DNA of 64,000 nucleotides from Pannonibacter sp. XCT-53. GTDB taxonomy: Bacteria; Pseudomonadota; Alphaproteobacteria; Rhizobiales; Stappiaceae. Within the stretch, counting starts at the first letter, position 1; every line of letters starts with the position of its first letter. Location: the NCBI RefSeq assembly GCF_009915765.1, contig NZ_JAABLQ010000001.1, forward strand, positions 2,666,001 through 2,730,000. Reading direction: 5' to 3'. Positions 8,612 to 17,884 of this stretch are shown here, one piece after another. The translations under genes were made by a program, and so were the position numbers. The notes under the pieces were generated by a model that was not told where the DNA came from, searched no databases, and was given only the letters and a program-made list of their open reading frames with translations.

Positions 8612-9927
8612 CAGGCGTCTCCCGGCTTCCCGTCGCTCGCTGCAGGGTAGAGGAAGGGCTGGAGTTCGTCCAACGTGCGCTTCAGCGCACCGGCGCCTTC
8701 GCCGGACACGGCCCGGGCGCGGGCGGCCATGGCCGCCGCAGCGACAGGATCACGCAGCAGCCCGTCGAGGGCAGCAGCCAGCCCTGCCGGCTCATCCACC
8801 CGCAGCGACGCCTGCCCGTCCCAGAGATCGCGGTAGAGCGCCCGGGCATTGGCCACATGCGGGCCGGTGATGAGCGGGACGCCGAGCTGGGCGGGCTCCA
8901 CCGGATTGTGCCCCCCGACGAGCGCGAAGGAGCCGCCAAGGAAGACTGCCCGGGCAAGCCGCAGCGCGACCCCCATCTCGCCGAGCGTGTCGACAAGATA
9001 GACGCTGTCGTCGGGACCGGGCAGCTCGCCGGCCGAGCGGCGGGCGTGCCCGAGACGGCGGGCCTGCAGCATGGCCGCAACCTCATCGCCGCGGGCGGGA
9101 TGGCGCGGCATCAGCAGCAACAGGAGGTCCGGGTGTCTGGCGCGCAGGTCCTCGTGGGCGTCGAGGGCGATTTCCTCCTCGCCCGGATGGGTGGAGGCCG
9201 CCAGCCAGACGGTGCGCCCGTCCAGACGGCTGGACAGGGCAGCAAGCGCCGCGGGATCGGCCGATGGCGGCTCCGCGTCATACTTCAGGTTGCCGGGCGA
9301 GCGGACGGCCGCAATGCCAAGCTGGCGGTAGCGCGCCGCATCCGGCTGGCTCTGGGCCAGGCACAGGTCGACGCAGGAGAACAGGGCCCGCGCGATGCGC
9401 CCGGCCCGACGCCAGCCGACGAAGGAGCGGGCCGACATGCGGCCGTTGACGATCACAAGCGGAATGCCGCGCAGGGCCAGGAGGGAAAAGGTCGAGGGCC
9501 ACAGCTCGGACTCCACCACCAGCGCCAGGTCCGGTCGCCAGTGGTCGAGGAACCGGGTCACGAGCTGCGGCGCGTCGAAGGGGGAAAACTGGTGGATCGC
9601 GCCGGCCGGCAGGCGCTGCGCGGCGATCTCCGCCGAGGTCCGGGTCACGGTCGTCAGCAGGACCGCGTGGCCGTCGGCCGTGAGCCGCTCGACCAGCGGC
9701 AGGATGGAGTTGGTTTCGCCGACGCTGGCGGCATGGATCCAGACGAGCCGGCCCTCCGGGCGCGGCACGGCAGCAAAGCCGAAGCGTTCGGCGCTGCGGG
9801 CAGGGTCTTCCTTGCCGGCCTTCAGTCGCGAGGCATGGATCAGCCGCAGGATGGGGAGGGCCAGGCTGGCGAGCAGGCGCCAGGAGCGCAGGGTCAGGGA
9901 ACGGGCAACCTTGTCCCGATCAGCCAT
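8611..9927 (-). CDS. waaA: 3-deoxy-D-manno-octulosonic acid transferase
   Basis: WaaA (KdtA) transfers KDO from CMP-KDO to lipid IVA on the cytoplasmic face of the inner membrane. The 438-residue GT-B enzyme has an N-terminal anchor (SLALPILRLIHASRLKAG), the WIHAASVGE motif, VVESELWP, VNGRMSARS, and the C-terminal GGHNPVEPAQLGVP donor-binding segment. The ATG at 9927 overlaps the upstream acyltransferase by 8 nt; longer readings into that gene lack support. Whether it adds one or two KDO residues cannot be told from sequence. Confidence 0.95.
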   Translation of the reverse strand: MADRDKVARSLTLRSWRLLASLALPILRLIHASRLKAGKEDPARSAERFGFAAVPRPEGRLVWIHAASVGETNSILPLVERLTADGHAVLLTTVTRTSAEIAAQRLPAGAIHQFSPFDAPQLVTRFLDHWRPDLALVVESELWPSTFSLLALRGIPLVIVNGRMSARSFVGWRRAGRIARALFSCVDLCLAQSQPDAARYRQLGIAAVRSPGNLKYDAEPPSADPAALAALSSRLDGRTVWLAASTHPGEEEIALDAHEDLRARHPDLLLLLMPRHPARGDEVAAMLQARRLGHARRSAGELPGPDDSVYLVDTLGEMGVALRLARAVFLGGSFALVGGHNPVEPAQLGVPLITGPHVANARALYRDLWDGQASLRVDEPAGLAAALDGLLRDPVAAAAMAARARAVSGEGAGALKRTLDELQPFLYPAASDGKPGDA

Positions 9928-10618
9928 CGCTGCGCCCGACCAGTTGGTAGGCCCGCCGGGTGACCTCGTTGAGCCCGGCCTCCACCTGCAGGCGGGCGTT
10001 CTCCATGTCCTCGTCGGTGGCTTCGGAGGAGACGTGGATGAAGTCGCCGATGGCAATGGCGGCCCGGCCGAACGGCAGGTTGATGCTGGCCTTGTCCCAG
10101 GAGTTCAGCTCGATCGAGCGGCTGGTGGCAATGGCAAAGGGAACGATCGGCCGGCCGGAATGGCGGGCGAGCTGCACGATGCCGGGCCCGGAGACCCGTG
10201 CCGGACCCTTCGGCACGTCGGCGGTCAGGGCGACGCTGCCGCCCTCGCGCAGCACGCGCATCGCCTCGATGAAGCCACGCAGGCCGCCGCGCTTGGCGAT
10301 CTGGTGCGCCTTCTGACTGCCCGAGGCGCGAATGAGGCCAAGCCCGAGCCTTTCCGCTGCGATGGCGTTGATCTCGCCATCGGCCGAGCGCGAGATCATC
10401 ACATGCACGGGCCAGCCGTCCGGGCGGGTGAAGGGCATCATGAAGTGCTGGCCGTGCCACATGGCCACGATGACCGGAAGCTCCGGCTTCAGCCGGTCAT
10501 AGGCCCCGGGCGGGTCGATGACCATGCTGTTGGTGCGGCGCACGAAGCGCAGCCAGCCCGCCAGCGAGGTGCCGACGGCCTTGAGCAGCGCAGGATGCCG
10601 GCCAAGTGTCTTCAGCAT
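9920..10618 (-). CDS. lysophospholipid acyltransferase family protein (DUF374)
   Basis: A 232-residue DUF374-type acyltransferase, typically found beside waaA in alphaproteobacteria and assumed to act in lipid A or phospholipid assembly. Visible motifs are AMWHGQHFMMPF (catalytic His), ISRSADGEINA, RASGSQKA and ALTADVPKGPAR. The ATG at 10618 has AAGGA 6 nt upstream (GGAAGGACCTCCATG). It overlaps waaA, so the two are co-translated. Which acyl chain or acceptor it uses is unknown. Confidence 0.85.
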   Translation of the reverse strand: MLKTLGRHPALLKAVGTSLAGWLRFVRRTNSMVIDPPGAYDRLKPELPVIVAMWHGQHFMMPFTRPDGWPVHVMISRSADGEINAIAAERLGLGLIRASGSQKAHQIAKRGGLRGFIEAMRVLREGGSVALTADVPKGPARVSGPGIVQLARHSGRPIVPFAIATSRSIELNSWDKASINLPFGRAAIAIGDFIHVSSEATDEDMENARLQVEAGLNEVTRRAYQLVGRSDG

Positions 10619-10745
10619 GGAGGTCCTTCCGGGCGACCGGTGGCGGACACCCGCGCTCCGGCGGGCTGCCCCGGCGCCCGGGCGCCAGCGCACCCGTCCG
10701 CCCGAGGCGTCCGGCAGCCGATCCGGGGTTCGGATCCGGCGCCGG

Positions 10746-10985
10746 TCAGGCGGCGGTGGTGGGGTCCAGCAGGCGGTGCATGTGGACGATGAAGTAGCGC
10801 ATGTGCGCATTGTCGACGGTCGCCTGGGCCCTGGACTTCCAGGCGGCGTAGGCGGTGGCATAGTTCGGGTAGATGCCGACGATGTCGAGCTTGTCCAGAT
10901 CGCGGAAGGTCAGGCCGGCCGGATCATCCAGTTCGCCGCCAAACACGAGATGCAGAAGCTGTTTGGTGCCCGTTTCGGTGCTCAT
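10746..10985 (-). CDS. DUF4170 domain-containing protein
   Basis: A 79-residue protein of the DUF4170 family, conserved in Hyphomicrobiales next to lipid A genes. The core LLHLVFGGELDDPAG, LDKLDIVGIYPNYATAY and MRYFIVHMHRLLDP cover almost all of it. It is predicted to be soluble, with no signal peptide. The ATG at 10985 is used because the upstream extension is Arg/Pro-rich. It lies between cysQ and the acyltransferase in the same direction, so it probably belongs to the operon. Function unknown. Confidence 0.85.
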   Translation of the reverse strand: MSTETGTKQLLHLVFGGELDDPAGLTFRDLDKLDIVGIYPNYATAYAAWKSRAQATVDNAHMRYFIVHMHRLLDPTTAA

Positions 10986-11037
10986 CGTCGGTTCTCGCTC
11001 CAGAGGCCATGGGGCCGTTGAGAGGTCTGGCGGACTG

Positions 11038-11838
11038 TCAGGACGCCTTGTCCGCGAGGTCCGCAAACAGGCGGACGGCCGCCCCGTGCAGGCTGTCGCC
11101 GGCGGCCACCAGCTCGGGATGGCGCAGGCTCTCGCGGTTGTAAGTCAGCGTGGCGCCGCCGAGATCGGTCAGCCGTCCGCCCGCTTCCTGCACCAAAAGA
11201 TCCGCAGCCGCAAGATCCCAGTCGTGCGAGCGCGGGCGTGCTACGGCCACGTCCACATCTGCCTTGGCGACCAGGGCGATGCGGTAGGCGAGCGAGCCGA
11301 TGGTTCCGGCCGGCACGAGGCCGGACCGGGCAGCCGCCGCAAGCAGGCCCTGCGGGCCGAGGACGGTGGCCCCTGCGATGTCCTGCCGGGCGCCGGTCTG
11401 GACAAGACGGCCGTTGAGGCGGGTGCCGCCGCCCTGCACGGCCAGATACATCTCGCCGCGCACCGGATTGAAGAGGGCGGCCGCGCGCGGGCGGCCGTCG
11501 GTCACCATCGCCAGTGACACGGTCCATTCGTCCTTGCCGGCGAGAAAGGCCCGGGTGCCGTCGATCGGATCGACGATGAAGAGCTGGCGCCGCTGCAGCC
11601 GGTCGGGAGTGTCGGCGGTCTCCTCGGACAGCCAGCCGTAGTCGGGCCGGGCCGCCAGGAGATGCTGCTTCAGCCAGGCATCGACGGCCATGTCGGCCTC
11701 CGACACCGGCGAAGCCCCGTCCTTCATCCAGGTTCGGGGATCCTTGCCGAAGTACCCGAGGGCGATCTCGCCGGACCGGCGGGCCGCCTCCTCGAGCAGG
11801 GCCAGATCCTGGCTGTGGGCGGCCTCAGGCACCGGCAA
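11038..11838 (-). CDS. cysQ: 3'(2'),5'-bisphosphate nucleotidase / inositol monophosphatase family
   Basis: A lithium-sensitive phosphatase-family enzyme, most likely CysQ, which hydrolyses adenosine 3',5'-bisphosphate from sulfate assimilation. The 266-residue protein has the metal motifs SPVSEADMAVD, SEET, DPIDGTRAFLAGKDE and HDWDLAAADLL. It overlaps the tldE end by 14 nt. Start choice is between TTG at 11838 (GGGG 8-9 nt upstream) and GTG at 11832. An inositol- or fructose-bisphosphatase role cannot be excluded, but FLAGKDE favours the CysQ branch. Confidence 0.85.
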   Translation of the reverse strand: MPVPEAAHSQDLALLEEAARRSGEIALGYFGKDPRTWMKDGASPVSEADMAVDAWLKQHLLAARPDYGWLSEETADTPDRLQRRQLFIVDPIDGTRAFLAGKDEWTVSLAMVTDGRPRAAALFNPVRGEMYLAVQGGGTRLNGRLVQTGARQDIAGATVLGPQGLLAAAARSGLVPAGTIGSLAYRIALVAKADVDVAVARPRSHDWDLAAADLLVQEAGGRLTDLGGATLTYNRESLRHPELVAAGDSLHGAAVRLFADLADKAS

Positions 11839-13168
11839 TGGTCAGCCCCTCGATGGCAACGCTCGGCGAGGCGGCGGAATAGCGGGCATCGAGGTCGGAG
11901 CCCGGACGGAGCCGGGCAAACATGTCCTTGAGGTTGCCTGCGATGGTGATCTCGCTGACCGGCGTGACGATCTCGCCGTTCTCGAACCAGAAGCCGGACG
12001 CACCGCGCGAATAGTCGCCGGTGACGCCGTTGACGCCATGACCGATGAGGTCGGTGACGAGAAGGCCCGATCCGGCGGCGCGCATCATGTCCTCAAGGCT
12101 CTCCCGCCCCGGATGCAGGGTCAGGTTGGTGGCCCCCGGCGACGTCCCGGCGCCGCCGCGATGGGCGCGGCCATTCGGGGCAAGCCCCAGCTCGCGTGCC
12201 GTCGCGCTGTCGAGGAACCAGTGCCTGAGCACACCGTCGTCGATCAGGTCGAAGGCCCCGGCGCCAAGCCCCTCGCCGTCGAAGGGCCGGGTCGCGGCCC
12301 CGCGCGGCTTCAGCGGATCGTCGGTGATGCGGATGCCGGGCGCGAAGACCGGCTGGCCCATGCGGTCCTTCAGAAAGCTGGTGCCGCGGGCGATCGCCGC
12401 CCCGTTCACCGCACCGGAGAGATGGCCGAGGAAGCTGCGCGCGGCGCGGGCCTCGTACAGGACGGTGGCCGTGCGGGTCGTCAGCTTCTGCGGATTGAGC
12501 CGGCGCACGGCCCGCTCGCCGGCCCGGCGGCCGATCCGCGCCGGATCCTCCATGTCGGCGAAAAAGGTCTGGTAGTCGAAGTCGTAGTCGCGCTCCATCG
12601 CCGTGCCCTCGCCGGCAACCGCCGTCATCGACAGGCCGTAGCGCGACGTGGTGTAGGCGCCGGTGAAGCCGTGGCTGGTGGCCAGCACCATGCCGGCCAG
12701 CCGCCAGGACGCGCTGGCGCCGCCCGACTTGGAGACACCGGCGACCTCGAGGCCTGCGGCTTCGGCGGCAAGGGCCAGATCCTTCAGCTCGGCTGCGCCA
12801 AGCTCGCGGCTGTCGAGCAGGTCGAGATCCGGGATCTGCTTCAGGAGCAAGTCGGGATCGGCCAGCCCGGCATAGGGATCCTCCGGTGTCACCCGCGCCA
12901 TCGCCACGGCCCGTTCGGCCAGCGCGCGCGGATCGTCCAGCGTGTTGGCGGACACGGAGGCGCTGCGGCGACCGATGAAGACGCGCAGGGTGACGTCGTC
13001 GCCCTCGGACCGGTCGGTCTCCTCGACCTTGCCCTCGCGCACATCCACCGACAGGGACACGCCCGTGATCGCAACGGCATCGCAGGCATCGGCGCCGGCC
13101 TTCAGCGCCGCCTCGACCAGCCGCGCGGCGCGGGTCTCCAGTTCGCTCTTGTCGATGACGTCGGTCAT
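11825..13168 (-). CDS. pmbA: TldE/PmbA metalloprotease partner
   Basis: TldE (PmbA) is the non-catalytic partner of TldD in the hetero-oligomeric zinc protease. The 447-residue product starts MTDVIDKSELETRAAR and has the family pattern GVSKSGGASASWRLAG and HWFLDSATARELG, ending in ITIAGNLKDMF and a glycine-rich tail. As expected for TldE, no HExxxH motif is present. It is the first gene of the leftward cluster that continues through cysQ and the lipid A genes. Confidence 0.92.
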   Translation of the reverse strand: MTDVIDKSELETRAARLVEAALKAGADACDAVAITGVSLSVDVREGKVEETDRSEGDDVTLRVFIGRRSASVSANTLDDPRALAERAVAMARVTPEDPYAGLADPDLLLKQIPDLDLLDSRELGAAELKDLALAAEAAGLEVAGVSKSGGASASWRLAGMVLATSHGFTGAYTTSRYGLSMTAVAGEGTAMERDYDFDYQTFFADMEDPARIGRRAGERAVRRLNPQKLTTRTATVLYEARAARSFLGHLSGAVNGAAIARGTSFLKDRMGQPVFAPGIRITDDPLKPRGAATRPFDGEGLGAGAFDLIDDGVLRHWFLDSATARELGLAPNGRAHRGGAGTSPGATNLTLHPGRESLEDMMRAAGSGLLVTDLIGHGVNGVTGDYSRGASGFWFENGEIVTPVSEITIAGNLKDMFARLRPGSDLDARYSAASPSVAIEGLTIAGA

Positions 13169-13398
13169 AGGGGAATCCCGTGCAGTGGTCGTGCTTCCTG
13201 TTTAGGGTCGCAGGGCCCCCGGAACAAGGGCTGCGTTGACGCACAAGCGGTTTGCGATGTGTTGACCAATTCGCGCAAGTGTTTCGTAACCCTCTTTGAA
13301 ATCAAGGTTTTTTAACCGTGCCTGTTAAGCGGACCGGCAGGTGTCGCAGTCTATCGTCAGTCCATCACGAGGCCCACCGCACAAGAAAACCGGGCCCG

Positions 13399-14001
13399 AT
13401 GGAGAGGCACTTGGGACGTCAGACAGCCATTGACGGAGCACACGGATCCGGGTCGGGCGGCGCAAAGCGGCTCGACCCAGCCTCCCTGCCGGTCAAATTC
13501 GACACCACCATGAGCGCCCCGCCGACCGGAGGCGCTGCCCGCGTCGCAGCCCGCGTCTATCTGGACCGGGACACGGCCATCATCAAGCGCCCGCTCGCCG
13601 GGTTGCCCCTGACCCTCGTGGTCCCGATCCATGTCTTTCAGGGCGTGGCGGTCGAAATCACGCCGGGCGCCCTGCCCGGAACGCTCACCGCCCGCCTGTT
13701 CCTGCGCCATGCGGATCCTGCGCTCTGCGTCCCGCTGCGGGAGGCAGACAATGCCGAGGATCTCGCCGACGACTGGGCCATGTGGGGCGAGAGCCTGAAA
13801 CTGCCGCTGCTGATGTGCGAGCCGGATGGCACCATCAGCACCGTCAGCGCCGCCCCGGGCAGCAGCTTTGCCCCGGACCGGCGGCGGGTCTATGCCCTCA
13901 CCGCCCGCCGGCCCCGCTTCCTCAACCGGCGCAAGACGGGCCGGCTGCATCCGGTCCAGACGGTTCACAGAGGCGAGCGCGAGATCATCGCCCGCCACTG
14001 A
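13399..14001 (+). CDS. DUF6101 family protein
   Basis: A roughly 200-residue protein matching the DUF6101 family of Hyphomicrobiales, with no known function. The conserved part starts at RLDPASLPVKF and includes IIKRPLAGLPLTLVVPIHVF, GTLTARLFLRHADP, LADDWAMWGESLKLPL and a basic C-terminus RRPRFLNRRKTGR. The start is uncertain: ATG at 13399 lacks a clear RBS, TTG at 13411 has GGAGAGG just upstream, and the frame stays open to 13318. It is monocistronic with an intrinsic terminator 11 bp after the stop. Confidence 0.75.
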   Translation: MERHLGRQTAIDGAHGSGSGGAKRLDPASLPVKFDTTMSAPPTGGAARVAARVYLDRDTAIIKRPLAGLPLTLVVPIHVFQGVAVEITPGALPGTLTARLFLRHADPALCVPLREADNAEDLADDWAMWGESLKLPLLMCEPDGTISTVSAAPGSSFAPDRRRVYALTARRPRFLNRRKTGRLHPVQTVHRGEREIIARH

Positions 14002-14011
14002 TCTCCGGAGA

Positions 14012-14035
14012 GGGCCGTTCGCAACGGCCCTTTTT
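14012..14035 (+). terminator. intrinsic terminator after DUF6101 gene
   Basis: GGGCCGTT and AACGGCCC form an 8-bp stem with a 3-nt loop, followed by five T residues, 11 bp after the stop codon at 14001. Confidence 0.85.
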
Positions 14036-14124
14036 GTTGCCTGACATACCGGAAAAATTAACGGGCATGATTTTACCTATGCCCGGACTGGTTGCCGCTC
14101 TCCACCCCCGGACCTGAGTGATCC

Positions 14125-15372
14125 ATGCGCCTGGACGTCGTCACGCTGAATGCAGCTCTCACCGTCATGCAGATGGTCGGTGCGGGCATGCTGTTTTTCG
14201 TGTGGCGTTTCTCCATGCACAAGAGCGGGTCGCAGAAGGACTCCATCCGGCTGTGGTCGATGGCGCTCTTGATGGTCGGCTTCGGCATGCTGCTGCTCAG
14301 CCTGCGCGGCCAGATCCCGGATGCGATCAGCATCGTCGTCGGCAACGGCCTGGTGCTGGGCGGCATGGGCATGCGCATCGCCGCGATCTCGACCTTCTGG
14401 CGGATCAGCCGCTACAATCTGGCAGCCTTCCTGCCGACGGCGGTCTGGCTGCTGCTGTGCCTCTATCCGCCGTTCTACGAGAGCTACCTTGCCCGCTCGC
14501 TCTACCAGCACCTCGCCCTGACGGCCACGTCGGCGACCGCCATCTACCTGTCCGTCACGCTGAACACCGACGGGATCCGCGCCGCGCGCTGGCTGAGCTG
14601 GGTCATGACCCTGGAACTCCTCGCCCAGAGCGCCCTGTTCATCGGCGTCTATGCCAGCGGCATGACCCGGTTCGAGCAGGCGCTGTCCTCGCAGATCTTT
14701 GCCGGCTACATCCTCTGGATGATCATGGCGGTGATGGCGACCATCATCTGCGCCTTCGCCATGGTGATCGAACGGGAGGAACGCTACCTGCGGGACCAGG
14801 CCCGCCGCGACCCGCTGACCGGCCTTGCCAACCGCCGCGACTTCTTCGAGAGCGTCCGCCGCTGGATCGAGACGGCCGGCCCCGAGCGCAGCTACGCGGT
14901 TGCCCTGTTCGACCTGGACGAGTTCAAGTCTGTCAATGACCGCTATGGCCATGCCATGGGCGACGAGATGCTGCTGACCTTTGCCGCCTGTTGCAACCAG
15001 CTCAGGGGCGCCGACGACATCGTCGGACGTCTGGGCGGCGAGGAATTCGTCGTCTTCCTGCCCGACAGCGAAGACATCTGCGCCTTCGAGTTCGCCGACC
15101 GGCTGCGGCAGCGCTTCGCCGCCGAGGTCCGTGCCAAGACGGGCGGCATCCTGATCACCACCACAAGCGCCGGGATCCATGCCGGGTCGACGTCGGGCCA
15201 GTCGCTCGACGCCGTGATGGCCCATGCCGACGAGGCGCTTTACGCGGCCAAGCGCAGCGGCCGCAACCGCGTCATGCGCGCGCCAGCTGCCGAGCCGGAC
15301 CTTGCGGTCCAGGCCAGCCACCCGCGGGCCGGCGGGGCCCTGCGCTCCGCCCTGGTGATGAGAGGCGTCTGA
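14125..15372 (+). CDS. membrane-bound GGDEF diguanylate cyclase
   Basis: A 415-residue membrane diguanylate cyclase that should make cyclic-di-GMP. The first 220 residues hold about six hydrophobic helices with no named sensor domain recognised. They are followed by RRDPLTGLANRRDFFE, FDLDEFKSVNDRYGHAMGDE and the intact active-site loop RLGGEEFVVFLP. The exact RxxD inhibitory site at five residues before GGEEF is not present (the sequence there is GADD, with Arg one position too early), so product inhibition may be weak. It has a separate promoter region after the terminator at 14012. Confidence 0.9.
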   Translation: MRLDVVTLNAALTVMQMVGAGMLFFVWRFSMHKSGSQKDSIRLWSMALLMVGFGMLLLSLRGQIPDAISIVVGNGLVLGGMGMRIAAISTFWRISRYNLAAFLPTAVWLLLCLYPPFYESYLARSLYQHLALTATSATAIYLSVTLNTDGIRAARWLSWVMTLELLAQSALFIGVYASGMTRFEQALSSQIFAGYILWMIMAVMATIICAFAMVIEREERYLRDQARRDPLTGLANRRDFFESVRRWIETAGPERSYAVALFDLDEFKSVNDRYGHAMGDEMLLTFAACCNQLRGADDIVGRLGGEEFVVFLPDSEDICAFEFADRLRQRFAAEVRAKTGGILITTTSAGIHAGSTSGQSLDAVMAHADEALYAAKRSGRNRVMRAPAAEPDLAVQASHPRAGGALRSALVMRGV

Positions 15373-15469
15373 CGGCAGCCGACCCCGTCCGGCGCGGGCA
15401 AGACTGTCACGCGGCAGCGGTGGCACGACAGGCCGCGCGGCCACTTGAAGGGCCGTTTCAGAGGGTCGC

Positions 15470-16423
15470 TCAGAGGGCCGCGAGAAATGCCTCGGCGCAG
15501 AACCCGGCGAAGACGATCCAGCCATAGGTGGTGTTGGACCGGAACAGCCGCAGGCACTGGTCCGGGTCGTCGATGTCGAGCACAACGATCTGCCAGAGCA
15601 GGTGTCCCGCCCCCAGAAGCAGGCCGATGAAGGCGAAGGGGCCTGCATCCACCAGCGCCGCTGCCAGCATGAACAGCGCCGTCGCCAGACCGTAGAGGAC
15701 AGCCAGCGCCGGCTTCGTCCAGCCGCCGAACAGGCGTGCGGTCGAGCGGACGCCCACGAGCGCGTCGTCTTCCTTGTCCTGGTGGGCGTAGATGGTGTCG
15801 TAGCCGATGGTCCAGGCAATGCCGCCGGCATAGAGCGCGATCGGCGCCCAGTCGAGCCGCCCGTAGACCGCCGCCCAGCCCATCAGCGCGCCCCAGGAGA
15901 AGGCGAAGCCCAGGAAGAGCTGCGGCCAGTCGGTGAAGCGCTTCATGAAGGGATAGATCGCCACCACCAGCAGCGACGCCAGCCCGAGCAGGATGGCAAA
16001 CAGGTTGAACTGGAGCAGCACCAGTCCGCCGACGAGCGCCTGCAGCACGAGGAAGATCTTGGCCTGGGTGCGGCTAACCTGGCCGGCGGGAATGGGACGC
16101 GACCGGGTGCGCTCGACCCTTGCGTCAATGTCCTCGTCGACGAGATCGTTGTAGGTGCAGCCGGCCCCGCGCATGGCGACCGCCCCCACCAGGAACAGCG
16201 CCAGGTGCCAGGGATCGGGCCAGGGCGCGCCGGTCGACATGGCGGCCAGAGCCGCCGACCACCAGCAGGGCCACAGCAGCAGCCACCAGCCAATGGGGCG
16301 TTCCCACCGGGCGAGGCGCGCATAGGGGCGCGCCCACGGCGGCAGGCGCGTGTCTACCCAGTGGCGCTTGACCGCGTCAGCGACGGGGCCGGTGTCCTTG
16401 GTGCCGAAGATCTTGAAGCTCAT
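15470..16423 (-). CDS. ubiA: 4-hydroxybenzoate polyprenyltransferase
   Basis: UbiA attaches the polyprenyl tail to 4-hydroxybenzoate in ubiquinone synthesis, in the inner membrane. The 317-residue protein has about eight hydrophobic helices and both Asp-rich motifs: NDLVDEDID near residue 98 and YDTIYAHQDKEDD near residue 220. The conserved RSRPIPAG follows the first motif. The N-terminus MSFKIFGTKDTG is soluble, as in alphaproteobacterial UbiA. It is monocistronic and convergent with the upstream GGDEF gene. Confidence 0.93.
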   Translation of the reverse strand: MSFKIFGTKDTGPVADAVKRHWVDTRLPPWARPYARLARWERPIGWWLLLWPCWWSAALAAMSTGAPWPDPWHLALFLVGAVAMRGAGCTYNDLVDEDIDARVERTRSRPIPAGQVSRTQAKIFLVLQALVGGLVLLQFNLFAILLGLASLLVVAIYPFMKRFTDWPQLFLGFAFSWGALMGWAAVYGRLDWAPIALYAGGIAWTIGYDTIYAHQDKEDDALVGVRSTARLFGGWTKPALAVLYGLATALFMLAAALVDAGPFAFIGLLLGAGHLLWQIVVLDIDDPDQCLRLFRSNTTYGWIVFAGFCAEAFLAAL

Positions 16424-16489
16424 GCAGGGTGGTTAGCACGGGCGAGGCCGACTGGCGAGCCCCCGGGAGGGAGGCGGACCGGTCTGCGG

Positions 16490-17770
16490 TCAGTCGGCCG
16501 GGACGACGGGTTCGGCCTCGTTCAGGGCGCCGACGACCCGGTTGCGTCCGCGCGCCTTGGCCACGTAGAGCCGCCGGTCGGCCGCCTCGAACAGGGCATC
16601 GATGCTGTCGGCCTCGACCGGCGCGGATGCGATCCCGACGCTGACGGTAACCGCCTCGAGGAACGCGTCGCGCGTCACCTCCTCGATCTGCCGGCGCAGG
16701 CGGTCGGCAAAGGACTGGGCCGCCTCGGCGCCCATCCGCAGGCTGAGGATGACGAACTCCTCGCCACCGTAGCGGAAGACATGATCGTCCGAGCGCTGGT
16801 TGTCGCGCAGGACCCGGGCCACGGTCGCCAGCACCTCGTCGCCGGCCTGATGGCCGTAGGTGTCATTGACCCGCTTGAAATGGTCGATGTCGATGATGAG
16901 GAGGCTGGCCACCTGACCCGCCTCAAGCACCTCGGCCAGCCGGGCCTTGGCGGTGGTGTCGAACTGGCTGCGGTGCGACACCTTGGTCAGGAAGTCGAGA
17001 TGCGAGCTCCTGAGCAGATCCTCGTAGCGCTCGCGGTAGGTGAGCGCCTGGAAGACATCCCGGAAGCGGCGCGGCCCGCCCTTCGGCTCGGCAGCCGGGA
17101 ACAGCGCCAGGTAAATCAGGAAGAACAGCGTGTAGAGGAGCACCGCCAGCATCTTGGCGATCCAGCCCCCGACCAGCGCCTCGACCGGCGCGCCGGACAC
17201 CCAGTGCAACGCGAGGAAGAAGCCGAGCTGATCGAAGGTCAGCACCACGGCGCCGCAGATCAGCACCCGCAGGCCGAAATGCCGCCCGAGCCAGCGGCCC
17301 AGCCGCTCGTACAGCAGGATGATCGCCAGGCTGTCGATGTAGAGCAGCACCGTGCCCCAGACCATCAGCAGCCCCATCTCGTCGACAAAGCCGATGTCCG
17401 GGGCACGGCCGGCCGCCAGTTCGACGGTCTCGTGGTTGCGCAGCAGCATGACCAGGCCGACGATCAGGAAATTGCCGATCAGCAGGCCATGGATCGGCTG
17501 GCGCACGGTCGCTGCATCTTCCTTGACGTAGAGGAGCAGGATCATCAGCAGCTTGCCGGTGAAGAGCACCGTCGACCCCGGCGAGATGATGCCGAAGGGC
17601 AGCTGCACGTAGAAAACGCTCGCCAGATAGGTCTCGAGGAAATGCATGACGCCCAGCGCGCACATGAACACGCCGAGCCCGATGCTCCGGCGCCAGTGCA
17701 GCAGCGTGATCATCACGCCGAAGTATAGCGCGGCCTGGGCAACCAGAAGGAGCGAATTTGAAAATGCCAT
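16490..17770 (-). CDS. membrane-bound GGDEF diguanylate cyclase, second
   Basis: A 426-residue cyclic-di-GMP synthase. Residues 1-235 hold six or seven hydrophobic helices of unrecognised type, starting MAFSNSLLLVAQAALYFG. The catalytic domain has DFLTKVSHRSQFD, DIDHFKRVNDTYGHQAGDE and the active loop RYGGEEFVILSL. Unlike the cyclase at 14.1 kb, it keeps the inhibitory RxxD site (RSDD) five residues before GGEEF, so product feedback is likely. It lies 66 bp upstream of ubiA in the same direction. Confidence 0.9.
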   Translation of the reverse strand: MAFSNSLLLVAQAALYFGVMITLLHWRRSIGLGVFMCALGVMHFLETYLASVFYVQLPFGIISPGSTVLFTGKLLMILLLYVKEDAATVRQPIHGLLIGNFLIVGLVMLLRNHETVELAAGRAPDIGFVDEMGLLMVWGTVLLYIDSLAIILLYERLGRWLGRHFGLRVLICGAVVLTFDQLGFFLALHWVSGAPVEALVGGWIAKMLAVLLYTLFFLIYLALFPAAEPKGGPRRFRDVFQALTYRERYEDLLRSSHLDFLTKVSHRSQFDTTAKARLAEVLEAGQVASLLIIDIDHFKRVNDTYGHQAGDEVLATVARVLRDNQRSDDHVFRYGGEEFVILSLRMGAEAAQSFADRLRRQIEEVTRDAFLEAVTVSVGIASAPVEADSIDALFEAADRRLYVAKARGRNRVVGALNEAEPVVPAD

Positions 17771-17884
17771 AACCTCAGTCGTACCGCGTAAACCTGCCGG
17801 GACAAACCGGAGTTTGCATGCAAACGCATAAAAATGCTGCAGGAACCGGACTGCCGCTGCGGCAGATGCGCGGCCGGCAGCAGC

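Noticed and set aside
13296..13345. Second CtrA box (TTAACCGTGCCTGTTAA)
   Set aside because: The half-sites are 9 bp apart rather than 7, so it does not match the consensus.
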